In this document: positions 37,114-44,381 of the stretch, piece by piece
Layout of the letters: each line of letters opens with the position of its first letter
Numbering within the stretch: the first letter of the stretch is position 1
Position numbers and translations under genes: made by a program
NCBI GenBank assembly: GCA_963791325.1
Contig: CAWBRU010000008.1
Location: 62,001-126,000 of the forward strand
Reading direction: 5' to 3'
Source of the DNA: JBEVJK01 sp963791325
GTDB taxonomy: Bacteria; Pseudomonadota; Alphaproteobacteria; Rhizobiales; Rhizobiaceae
Length of the DNA: 64,000 bases
The notes under the pieces: model-generated
Databases searched by the model: none
Seen by the model: the letters and a program-made list of their open reading frames with translations, nothing else
Told to the model about the DNA's origin: nothing

Positions 37114-37775
37114 ATGCCCTATGGGAGTTCGCCGATCCGGCGTCCGATTGTCGATGCCCACATGCACCTCTACGACAGCCGCGCGGTCCGCTATGGCATC
37201 TTCGAGCAGCGGAATGCGACCTTCGAGGCGCTGGTGGGAGACTATGCGGCCTTACCGCGCAGCTATGGCCTCGACGATTATCTGCAGACCACGCAGTCGC
37301 GCGAGGTGACAGGTCTCGTCTGGCACGAGTTCATCGCCGAGGACCGGTCGGCCGAGATCGCTTGGGCTGAGCGGCTTGCCGCCTCGGCGCCGATGCCGGT
37401 GGCGCTGGTCGGCTTGGTCGATTTCGCCGATCCGGACCTGCCGCGCCGGCTGGACGCCTATGGCGACGTCCCGGGCCTCTCCGCTGTGCGCCAGCATCTG
37501 GCCTGGGACGAGAAGACGCCGCTGCGCCGGATGGCGGCCCGCCCGGACTTCATGCGCGACCCGAGTTGGCTCAACGGGCTGAGCGCGCTCGCTGAACGCG
37601 GGCTGCGCTGCGGGCTGGAGGTGTTTTCGCCGCAACTGCCGGATCTGCTTGAGGTCGTCCGCGCGCATCCTGAGACGCCTATGAGCGCATCGTCGCCGGC
37701 TTCTCGGATCAGGAGAAGGACGCGATGTTCCGCGGGACGGCTGCGGCCTGGTTCCGGATACCATCCGGCTCGTGA
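37114..37775 (+). pseudogene. Amidohydrolase-2 family gene with internal deletion
   Basis: TIM-barrel amidohydrolase related to predicted TIM-barrel lactonases. The N-terminal half is intact: PIVDAHMHLYDSRAVRYG (metal-binding H-x-H), VTGLVWHEF and SAVRQHLAWDE. After LEVVRAHPET near 37675 the gene jumps to a C-terminal end in another frame, YERIVAGFSDQEKDAMFRGT (37680 on), stopping at 37775. About 80-90 residues, holding the second metal His and the catalytic Asp, are missing. This is a true deletion and not a one-base error, so the product should be inactive. Confidence 0.75.
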
Positions 37776-37805
37776 TCGGCCGACAAACCCCCGATTGCGG
37801 GTCTG

Positions 37806-38459
37806 TCAGCCTTGCGGACGGCCGCCGGTGAACACCGCCAATTGAGCGGCGAAGGCGCGCTGATAGGCCGGCCGCGCTTCGCCCCGGGCGATAAGGGCCA
37901 AGAGGTTCGGATATTCCTTCAGGATCGGCGATCGGTCCAGCCTGCGCAGCACCGTCACCATGAGCAGATCACCCGCGCTGAACGCACCGTCGAGCCAGTC
38001 GTCACCGCCGAGCCGATCGGAGAGTTGGGCAAGCCGTTTGCGCACGCGATCGTCGAGGATGGGCAGACGCGCCTCGTACCAGGGCTGCTTGCGCTCCATC
38101 AACATGGCGCTCTCGCGCTCGACGATCGGCGGCTCCACGGTGCTGAGCGCGGCGAACATCCAGGTGATCGCACGCGTCCGGGCATCGGGCTCGTCCGGCA
38201 GCAAGCCTGCAAAGCGCTGGGCGATGTGGAAGACGATGGCGCCGGATTCGAACAGAGCCAGATCGCCGTCCTCGAAGGTCGGGATCTGGCCGAAGGGATG
38301 AACGTCGAGATGGGCGGGCTGCTTCATCGCCTCGAACGAGAGCAGCCGGACCCCGTAGGGCTGGCCGACTTCCTCCAGCGCCCAGCGCACGCGCATGTCA
38401 CGCGCAAGTCCCCTGCCGCGGTCGGGAGACCGTTCGAACGCCGTGATGGTGATCGTCAT
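37806..38459 (-). CDS. Glutathione S-transferase family protein
   Basis: 217-aa cytoplasmic GST. The thioredoxin-like N-domain (about 1-80) has RVRWALEEVGQPYGVRLLSF, the cis-Pro in GQIPTFEDGDLALFESGAI with the glutathione-binding E-S pair, and the C-terminal helical domain has SAGDLLMVTVLRRL, the N-capping box region. ATG lies in an ATGA overlap with the upstream membrane-protein gene, so the two are co-translated. Confidence 0.88.
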   Translation of the reverse strand: MTITITAFERSPDRGRGLARDMRVRWALEEVGQPYGVRLLSFEAMKQPAHLDVHPFGQIPTFEDGDLALFESGAIVFHIAQRFAGLLPDEPDARTRAITWMFAALSTVEPPIVERESAMLMERKQPWYEARLPILDDRVRKRLAQLSDRLGGDDWLDGAFSAGDLLMVTVLRRLDRSPILKEYPNLLALIARGEARPAYQRAFAAQLAVFTGGRPQG

Positions 38460-38944
38460 CCCGAGTTCCCATCGCTCCAAGCCAGCCGCAGCAAGATCGG
38501 CAGAAGGATCATTTGCGCCACCGTGATCAACAGCAGCAACCCGAAATTGTTGGCGGCGAAATCTCCCGCTCCCACGGCTTCCCGGACATGGCCGATCGCT
38601 ACGCCGAGGCTGAACAGCGCGATGTAGACCACCACGGCGGCTTTGAACGGCAAGCTTCTCCAGAACGATGCGATGGCGGCGATGCCGATCGCCATGTCGG
38701 CCACGCCGATCTCGAACTGGAAGGGGCTCACCGCCCAACCGATCGAACGCGCCGCCAACTCGGGGAAGAAGACGTGAAAGAAACCGGCCCAGACATAGGA
38801 AATGCCGATCGAAAGCAGCAGCATCCAATCGAGCAGCCGCGCACGGAACCGGCGCGACTTGGGAGCCAGCAGGGCCGCAATGAGCGCGGCGACGAACATG
38901 ATTGCGGGAATGTTGGACAGGATCAGAGTGATCAGCTGCGTCAT
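38456..38944 (-). CDS. DUF6790/DoxX-like membrane protein
   Basis: 162-aa inner-membrane protein with four or five helices. The stretch SIGISYVWAGFFHVFFPELA and FQFEIGVADMAIGIAAI resembles the DUF6790 family, small membrane proteins distantly like DoxX. Function unknown. Co-transcribed with and overlapping (ATGA) the GST gene. Confidence 0.72.
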   Translation of the reverse strand: MTQLITLILSNIPAIMFVAALIAALLAPKSRRFRARLLDWMLLLSIGISYVWAGFFHVFFPELAARSIGWAVSPFQFEIGVADMAIGIAAIASFWRSLPFKAAVVVYIALFSLGVAIGHVREAVGAGDFAANNFGLLLLITVAQMILLPILLRLAWSDGNSG

Positions 38945-39070
38945 GCCGGAGGCTCGTCGTTCACCGACGCGATAAAATCGCGAGTCGGCTGAACTTGGAA
39001 GTGACGATCGGCGTCGTACGGGAAGAAGTCCCGGGAAAGACGCTCCCGCAGCCGCAATTTCCGTTCATTC

Positions 39071-39643
39071 TCAACGCGTTTGCGACGGCTGCTGAGGCAC
39101 TACGCCAGGCGGAATGACCGGCGTTGCGCCCGTGTCTTCCGGCGGCGGCTTGACTGCGGGATCGCCGGTGGCCGGCGGCTGCAGCACGCCGTTGCAGCGC
39201 TCGAGCATTTTGCCCGAGCGATCCGCCCCGTCGCCGCTTTGGGGGTCGGACCGGTCCCCGCTCTTGTTCTCCGGCGCGGCCTGGCAGGGAGCCTCTGCGC
39301 GGGGCTCATCCTGCTGCTGCGATTGAGCAAGGGCCGGGTGGCCGAGCAGGAAAACGCCGGCGACGGCGGACAGCAGGAGCGCCGGTCTCACCGCCCTCCG
39401 GCTGGCCAGGGCAGCTGTGGGCGCGGGAAAATCCTGTCCGGGCGGAATTTCCGGCGGACTGGACGGCGGGATTTCAACCGGATCGTTGCCGGGGCCGGGA
39501 ATCGGGTCGGGCGTCGGCGGCGGCACGCCTGGCGGTTCGTCCGGCCGCTCAGGCTCAGCGGGAAGCGGCGGCCTTGCCGGCTCGGGGTTAGGATTGCCGG
39601 GGCTCGGCTGCGGGTTGTTGGGATCGGTGTCGGGACCCGGCAT
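39071..39643 (-). CDS. Proline-rich N-terminus joined to a secreted Pro-rich protein
   Basis: One open frame of 190 aa, but with two different parts. Residues 1-68 are a Pro/Glu/Asp repeat-like tract (PGPDTDPNNPQPSPGNPNPE). From residue 85 a typical signal peptide follows (RPALLLSAVAGVFLLGHPALA), then a Gln/Pro-rich mature protein with two cysteines. A GTG at 39391 preceded by GGAGGGC would start the second part alone. It may therefore be two genes, the first having lost its stop, or a natural fusion. Function unknown. Confidence 0.55.
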   Translation of the reverse strand: MPGPDTDPNNPQPSPGNPNPEPARPPLPAEPERPDEPPGVPPPTPDPIPGPGNDPVEIPPSSPPEIPPGQDFPAPTAALASRRAVRPALLLSAVAGVFLLGHPALAQSQQQDEPRAEAPCQAAPENKSGDRSDPQSGDGADRSGKMLERCNGVLQPPATGDPAVKPPPEDTGATPVIPPGVVPQQPSQTR

Positions 39644-39757
39644 GGCGCGCTCCTAAGCTCACTCCCTTGGCTGATGTGCCAAGAGGCAAACCCCGGCAGG
39701 GCGCGCGGGTTCCGTTGGAAGGGCGGCAGCTCACCCATCGGCGGCCGCTGCTGCGGA

Positions 39758-39970
39758 TCAGCGTTTGCCGACCTTCTTCTTGGCCGGAGCCGCCGCCGGT
39801 TGGGCGGGTGGATTTGCCATCCGCGCTGCCTTGAGGCGTTCGGTCTTTGCGTCTCTCGCCGCAGCCTCGCTGCGGATGATCTCGCGCGCCGCCCTCGTCG
39901 TGGCGTCGCCCTTGGCCTCCGAGTGTGACGGTTTCGGCTTGAAAAGCCCTGTTTCGGGCATCGACTTCAT
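39758..39970 (-). CDS. Small basic protein (70 aa)
   Basis: A 70-aa Lys/Arg/Ala-rich protein (MKSMPETGLFKPKPSHSEAK, then AAREIIRSEAAARDAKTERL and a PAKKKVGKR tail). A perfect GGAGG lies before the ATG, which is preferred to an upstream frame start at 40063. The helical AxxExAxRDAKTxRLxxAR core resembles small nucleoid- or ribosome-associated basic proteins of Rhizobiales, but no function is assigned. Lies downstream of cspA on the same strand. Confidence 0.65.
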   Translation of the reverse strand: MKSMPETGLFKPKPSHSEAKGDATTRAAREIIRSEAAARDAKTERLKAARMANPPAQPAAAPAKKKVGKR

Positions 39971-40083
39971 AGTGGCCTCCTTTGCCAAACAAGAAAAAAG
40001 GCCGGGCAAGCCCGACCTTCTCCTAGACGCCTCGATGGCCGATGCCAGTACATCCGTGGTCAAAGGCCAGAAGCGCTATGGCG

Positions 40084-40293
40084 TCAGGCAGCCTGAAGGT
40101 TCTCGGCTGCGCTCTTGCCTTTTCGGCTGTCCATCACGACGTCGAAGGTGAGCTTCTGACCCTCGACGAGAGTCTGCATGCCAGCGCGCTCGACGGCCGA
40201 AATGTGAACAAACACATCCGGCTGGCCGCCGCCCTGCTCGATGAAGCCGAAGCCCTTGGTGGAATTGAAGAACTTCACAGTTCCTGAAGTCAT
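40084..40293 (-). CDS. cspA: Cold-shock domain protein
   Basis: 69-aa RNA/ssDNA-binding protein of the CspA family, which melts mRNA structure. RNP1 is KGFGFIEQ (about residues 13-20) and RNP2 is VFVHISAV (about 27-34). Length is standard. It is preceded by a long (about 130 nt) leader and a promoter nearly identical to those of rpsU at 42.3 kb, which points to joint regulation of the two genes. Confidence 0.95.
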   Translation of the reverse strand: MTSGTVKFFNSTKGFGFIEQGGGQPDVFVHISAVERAGMQTLVEGQKLTFDVVMDSRKGKSAAENLQAA

Positions 40294-40430
40294 GGCGATT
40301 TCCTTTCAAATCGGCACGGTTGATCGGCGTCCAGCCACATGCCAGACGCGCAAAGCTCGATATTGAGAAGAAAGATCGTCAGCACGCAGAAGCGCAGAAA
40401 CAAAGTTCGTCAACAAGATCGACACCGCTC
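40294..40430 (-). promoter_or_regulatory. cspA 5' leader sharing sequence with the rpsU leader
   Basis: Transcribed leader of about 130 nt. Its first ~75 nt (minus strand, 40430 down to about 40360) match the rpsU leader closely: shared blocks include GACGATCTT, TTGT-GACGAAC and CTGCGC. The second half next to the ATG is not shared. A conserved 5' leader on a cold-shock mRNA is typically a temperature- or protein-responsive element. Confidence 0.6.
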
Positions 40431-40459
40431 ATATAGGCTCGGCAGAAGCTTTCGGCAAG
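40431..40459 (-). promoter_or_regulatory. cspA promoter
   Basis: On the minus strand: -35 box CTTGCC (40459-40454), 17-bp spacer, -10 box CTATAT (40436-40431). This agrees with the rhizobial housekeeping promoter (CTTGAC-N17-CTATAT). The start site would fall about 7 bases downstream, near 40424. Confidence 0.65.
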
Positions 40460-40782
40460 GGCTGCCGCCGCGACGGGCTCCGACGGCACGCGCCATCGCT
40501 GCCGTCGCCGGCCATCCGAATGGCCTGCCTTGACCCTCCAGAAGCTTGGCGCCGAAGGCGTTGCAGATCTGCCGCATCAACGCCCGCTTGTAGAAAAACC
40601 CGCGGCCTGTGGCATCTTTACCACAGCCGCCGGCAATTGCGCCTGGGGATGTCGCATGGCCTGCGCTTTTGCGCTTTGTCTGCGAATTCATTCATGAAAA
40701 ATTAATCGTGCCGTAGATGGCAAGAGAGTCGCCGCTCCCGCTTTTTTCGATGGAGCGGGCCGACTTGGAGAGGTGGGACCTT

Positions 40783-41835
40783 ATGTCGGCAGCCGTCTGT
40801 CTGCTCGCTTCATTGCTGAGCTGTCCAAATCCAGACACCGGCGCACGACTCCATCCCGTAACGGAACAAACGCGGTCGATCGAAAGCGAGGCACAGGCAG
40901 CCGCCCCGGTCGCAGCACGGTTCGGGCGTGACGAAGCTCAGGGTACGATTGCAGCACGGTTCGGGCGCGACGAGGGAGCCGGCACGATCGCCGCGAGGCA
41001 GACCGTTGCGGTGATCTACTCCCACTTCGACGAGAGCTCGAAATCAGGCGACGCCTACGCTTCGCTCGAGCCCTCGCCCGAACAGACCCAGTCGATCGCG
41101 CGCGAGTCGGCCACGCCCATCGCGTCGAGGTTCGGCCGGGAAGAGGGCGTCGCAGGCTTCGACGCGCAGACCAAGGTTCCCGTGATTTTCTCCGGCGCGG
41201 ACGATCAGCAGGATGCCGATGACCAGCAGCCGCGCGATAAGCGCAAGAGCGCCCAACCGCCGGCGGTCGAGAAGTCCGTGCGCACGGTCCAGACCAGGAC
41301 CAAGATCATCCTGCAGACGACGAAGAGCCCGGCGGTCGAGACGGCCTATACCGAACAGTCACCCCTCGAACAGCAATGGCGGCTGTCGTCCCTGTTCGGC
41401 ATCCGCAATGCGGCCAACCCGACGCTCGATCAGCCGCTCTCCAGCGTGGCTGGAATCGAGATGGACAAGCCCGGCTATCAGGAGGTCGTGCGCGCCGCCA
41501 AGATCCACGAAGTTCCCGTCGAGCTGGCGCTTCGCGTCGCCAAGCAGGAGTCGCGCGGGAACTGCGGCGCCAAGTCTTCGGCGGGCGCGCTCGGCGTGAT
41601 GCAGGTCATGCCGCGCACCGGCGCCAAGCACGGCTACTCGAGCCGCCAGCTGAGCGACTGCCGCAGCGGCGCAGAGGCCGGCGTCAAGGAGCTCAAGCAC
41701 CTGCTCCAGCTGTCGGGCGGCGACATCAAGCAGACCTTGACCGGCTACAATTGCGGCGAGCGCTGCATGTTCGGCCGCCGCTCGAAATTACCAATGGAAA
41801 CAGTCAATTACATCAAGGTCGTGACGCAGAACTAG
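40783..41835 (+). CDS. Lytic transglycosylase, SLT domain
   Basis: 350-aa cell-wall enzyme. A short hydrophobic N-terminus (SAAVCLLASLLSC) may be a signal or lipoprotein segment. A long unfolded-looking middle holds two 13-aa tandem repeats (AARFGRDEAQGTI, AARFGRDEGAGTI) and a worn third (ASRFGREEG). The SLT domain spans about 245-350: catalytic Glu256 in AKQESRGNCGAKS, then GALGVMQVMPRTG and TGYNCGE. ATG 40783 has an AGGTGGGA site upstream; ATGs at 40717 and 40750 are alternatives. It cleaves peptidoglycan. Ends at a RIME copy. Confidence 0.85.
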   Translation: MSAAVCLLASLLSCPNPDTGARLHPVTEQTRSIESEAQAAAPVAARFGRDEAQGTIAARFGRDEGAGTIAARQTVAVIYSHFDESSKSGDAYASLEPSPEQTQSIARESATPIASRFGREEGVAGFDAQTKVPVIFSGADDQQDADDQQPRDKRKSAQPPAVEKSVRTVQTRTKIILQTTKSPAVETAYTEQSPLEQQWRLSSLFGIRNAANPTLDQPLSSVAGIEMDKPGYQEVVRAAKIHEVPVELALRVAKQESRGNCGAKSSAGALGVMQVMPRTGAKHGYSSRQLSDCRSGAEAGVKELKHLLQLSGGDIKQTLTGYNCGERCMFGRRSKLPMETVNYIKVVTQN

Positions 41836-41945
41836 AGCCATTCCGGGAAACGTGAAACGGTTTTGCGTCCGGAATTGCGGAAAAACAAAGACTTAATCCG
41901 CGGAGCACCGATTCAAAGAGCGGTGATCTCGGTGATCCGCTCTAG
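41833..41945 (+). repeat. RIME-type intergenic repeat
   Basis: Begins TAGAGCCATTCCGGGAAAC, where TAG is also the stop codon of the transglycosylase, and runs through CGGAATTGCGGAAAAAC to a hairpin ending GGTGATCCGCTCTAG. The 3' hairpin contains a small duplication (GGTGATCTCGGTGATC). One of the best-preserved copies in the window. Confidence 0.8.
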
Positions 41946-42029
41946 GACGAGTCCTGCGCGCGGCAGGCGACCTCGGACCTCAGACCATTCGGCTATCTGC
42001 TTCGACGCACTCGACCCCGGCCCGGCTGG

Positions 42030-42308
42030 TCAGCCGCCGGTCGGAAATGTCGAGCGCGGGGCAGCGGACGTGCGGCTGCTCTGGATGCGTGGTTTCGGCT
42101 TGGGCAGCAGGCCTTCGCGTTGCGCAAGCTTGCGCGCCTGCTTGCGGGCCCTGCGAATGGCGTCGGCCTTTTCTCTGATGCGCTTTTCTGACGGCTTCTC
42201 GTAGGCGCGCCGCGCCTTCATCTCGCGCAGCAGACCTTCGCGCTGCATCTTTTTCTTCAGAACGCGGAGCGCCTGCTCCACATTGTTGTCTCGTACCAGG
42301 ATCTGCAT
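42030..42308 (-). CDS. rpsU: 30S ribosomal protein S21
   Basis: 92-aa small-subunit ribosomal protein that helps initiation by contacting the Shine-Dalgarno helix region. It begins MQILVRDNNVEQALRVLKKK as S21 does, followed by the basic helix REMKARRAYEKPSEKRI. The C-terminus is extended (KPKPRIQSSRTSAAP), as common in alphaproteobacteria. The promoter and leader closely match those of cspA 2 kb away. Confidence 0.95.
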   Translation of the reverse strand: MQILVRDNNVEQALRVLKKKMQREGLLREMKARRAYEKPSEKRIREKADAIRRARKQARKLAQREGLLPKPKPRIQSSRTSAAPRSTFPTGG

Positions 42309-42469
42309 GTTTGTCCTTAAAAACTGCTGTTGCTGTCGCCGCCCGACGATGTGATTTCCCGCCCCATGGCTGCATGGCAAAGGGCGCAATCCCGAAATTG
42401 AAAAGGAAGATCGTCAGAGCGCGAGCGCGCGCAGCAACAACGTTCGTCTACAACATCGACATCCCCGCC
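42309..42469 (-). promoter_or_regulatory. rpsU 5' leader sharing sequence with the cspA leader
   Basis: About 155-nt leader on the minus strand. From 42469 down to about 42395 it matches the cspA leader base for base over most positions (blocks ATGTCGAT, GACGAACGTTGTT, CTGACGATCTTCCTTTTCAAT), with one 4-6 nt length difference. The part next to the ATG differs. Confidence 0.6.
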
Positions 42470-42498
42470 ATATAGGCCGCAAATTCGTTGGCAGCAAG
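42470..42498 (-). promoter_or_regulatory. rpsU promoter
   Basis: On the minus strand: -35 box CTTGCT (42498-42493), 17-bp spacer, -10 box CTATAT (42475-42470). Same spacing and -10 as the cspA promoter, although the spacers differ in sequence. Confidence 0.65.
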
Positions 42499-42827
42499 GC
42501 GCCTACGTGCTTCGGCGGTGACGGCCAGGCTGCGCCGGATCGGCTCGCGGTTCGCCCGGCAGGCTGTCGGGGCGCGGCGCCCGCTTCGGCCCGCGGCCGA
42601 CGAGTTTGGCGACGACACCGCAAACGCTTCAGCTCCCTTTAGCATCGGCGCCGTTCCTGCGATGCAAATGCTTTGATTGTCCTAGTAAGCCGCAAGTAAT
42701 TTATCAAAGATGACTTCGAATACCGGTCAACGGGTAAAATCGGAGTACTACCCGGATTGGTCTCTTTGCCCACAGGTCTGTGATGACCATTCTATCGTGT
42801 CCCGAATTTCATCGAAGGGGTGACCCG
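42499..42827. other. Intergenic region upstream of rpsU and the holin-lysozyme gene
   Basis: 329 bp. A minus-strand ORF of 65 codons (42448-42645) crosses the rpsU promoter but has no clear coding support. The right part (42665-42780) is AT-richer and should hold the promoter of the plus-strand gene at 42828; GAAGGGG lies before its ATG. Confidence 0.45.
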
Positions 42828-44015
42828 ATGAATCCGCTCCTGGCCATTGCACTCGGCCTCTTGCCCGACCTTGTTCGGCTTCTGGCCGGAGATCGCAACG
42901 GTACCCTTGCCAACAAGATCGTCACCACCGTGAAGGATGTTACCAAATCCTCCGACGAGGCCGGCGTGCAGAAGGCCGTCGCTGAAGACCCCGCCGTGAG
43001 ATCGGCATTGCAGAAGCAGCTCGCCGACATCGCACTCGAGGAGACCAAAGAGCAAAATCGCGCCGATGAAGCGAAGCGCAGCATCGAGCTCGATGTTCTC
43101 AAAGAGCAGTACGAGGAAGCCGCCCGCGCCCGCGAGGACGAGCTCAACAACTTCCGGGAAGAGATGAAGTCGCAGGCGGACGCCCGCGCGTTCTACTCCA
43201 ACCTTGCTCAGTCGCAGCCGGTATTCGCCTGGATCAATCCGGCGTTGTCGGTCACCATCACGCTGGGGTTCATGGGGCTGGTCTATGCCCTGCTGTTCGC
43301 GCCCGGTCTGAAAACCCAGGACAACCAGGTTTTCAACATCGCGCTGGGTGCGTTCGCCACCGCGTTCGCAACGGTCATCGGCTTTCATTTCGGGTCGTCG
43401 AGCGGCTCGAAGGAAAAGGACATGATCAACAAGGCCGTGCTGACCGAGGCGGTGGCGCGGCGCGAGGAGGACCGCATCGCCGAGCCGCCTTCGCCGAGGC
43501 CGACGCTGCCTTCGACCGGAACCAAGCCTGCGCCCCGCCCCGACGTTCCGATGGCCGCCAACGACCAGTTCGCCGCAAAGGCTCCGATGATCATCGGCCG
43601 CCTGATGGCCGACTTCGATCTCACCCTCGAGCAGGCCTGTGGAGTCCTCGGCAATGCCGGCCACGAATGCAACGGCTTCCGCAGCCTCCAGGAGATGGGG
43701 GTCAAGCCGCCGCGGGGCGGCTGGGGCTGGTTCCAGTGGACCGGCCCCCGCCGGCGCAATTTTGAGAACTGGGCGCAGATGAATGGCCTGGCCTTTGCCT
43801 CCGACGATGCGAATTACGGCTTCCTCAAACAGGAATGGCAGAGCACCGAACGGCAATCGCTCGAGGAGCTTCGCAAGGCGCGATCGATCGAGGAAGCCGC
43901 GCGCTCGTTCATGGAACAGTTCGAGCGGCCGGGTAAGCCCAATCTGACGAGCCGCATCCAGTGGTCGAAACGGGCGGCGGCCGCTTGGAACAGCCGCAAG
44001 TCCCTCGCCGCCTAG
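42828..44015 (+). CDS. Holin-like / phage-tail lysozyme fusion protein
   Basis: 395-aa protein joining two lysis functions. N-terminal residues 1-200 resemble 3TM-type holins: a hydrophobic start (NPLLAIALGLLPDLVRLLAG), a long charged coiled coil (about 55-115) and two helices (INPALSVTITLGFMGLVYAL and NIALGAFATAFATVIGFHFG). After a Pro-rich linker, residues about 260-395 form a phage tail lysozyme domain with GVLGNAGHECNGFRSLQEMG (catalytic Glu in GHE) and GGWGWFQWTGPRR. Such a fusion would place a muramidase directly at the membrane. No other lysis or phage structural gene flanks it. Its TAG stop adjoins a RIME copy. Confidence 0.75.
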   Translation: MNPLLAIALGLLPDLVRLLAGDRNGTLANKIVTTVKDVTKSSDEAGVQKAVAEDPAVRSALQKQLADIALEETKEQNRADEAKRSIELDVLKEQYEEAARAREDELNNFREEMKSQADARAFYSNLAQSQPVFAWINPALSVTITLGFMGLVYALLFAPGLKTQDNQVFNIALGAFATAFATVIGFHFGSSSGSKEKDMINKAVLTEAVARREEDRIAEPPSPRPTLPSTGTKPAPRPDVPMAANDQFAAKAPMIIGRLMADFDLTLEQACGVLGNAGHECNGFRSLQEMGVKPPRGGWGWFQWTGPRRRNFENWAQMNGLAFASDDANYGFLKQEWQSTERQSLEELRKARSIEEAARSFMEQFERPGKPNLTSRIQWSKRAAAAWNSRKSLAA

Positions 44016-44122
44016 CGCAATTCCAGGAAAACGGACGCAGTTCTCCGTCCGTAAGTGCAAGATAAACAAGGACTTAGAGTGGGTCACCGATCCAAAGAAG
44101 CGGCCATCCACTCCAGCCCCTT
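44014..44122 (+). repeat. RIME-type intergenic repeat, diverged
   Basis: Begins AGCGCAATTCCAGGAAAAC right on the stop codon of the holin-lysozyme gene, with TTCTCCGTCCGTAAGTG and AACAAGGACTTAGAGTG inside and an imperfect ending near GCGGCCATCCACTCC. More diverged than the 21.8 and 41.8 kb copies. Confidence 0.65.
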
Positions 44123-44207
44123 GATGCGGCGGCCGCGGGCCTGCTTTACGGCTCGCGCCGTCCATGGCTATCTCTAGCCGGACGAGGCGGATGGAAGGAA
44201 CGCGGCG

Positions 44208-44381
44208 GTGATCAGGAATACGCTGTTCTCGACGGCCATCGGCCTTCTGCTCGGCTTCGCCCTGGTGTGGTGGGTCGAGCCAAATGGTTCAGGCGCAGTC
44301 TTTCTCGTTGTGCTGGCGGCGCTGGCCTGCAACGTCATGGCGGTCGTCCTGCAATACCTCGGCACGTTCGTCTCGAAATGA
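44208..44381 (+). CDS. Small two-helix membrane protein (57 aa)
   Basis: GTG-started ORF with GGAAGG upstream. It encodes two short membrane helices (TLFSTAIGLLLGFALVWWV, 5-23, and AVFLVVLAALACNVMAVVLQ, 30-49) separated by EPNGSG. The stop overlaps the start of the next gene (ATGA), which implies translational coupling and supports expression. No family recognised. The antisense frame here is a shadow. Confidence 0.6.
   Translation: MIRNTLFSTAIGLLLGFALVWWVEPNGSGAVFLVVLAALACNVMAVVLQYLGTFVSK

Noticed and set aside
40410..40691. 93-codon minus-strand ORF upstream of cspA
   Set aside because: It covers the cspA promoter and has shadow-like composition; no similarity to the ORF in the same place before rpsU.
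42448..42645. 65-codon minus-strand ORF upstream of rpsU
   Set aside because: It runs through the rpsU promoter and into the leader, has only a weak ribosome site and no recognisable motif; kept as noncoding.
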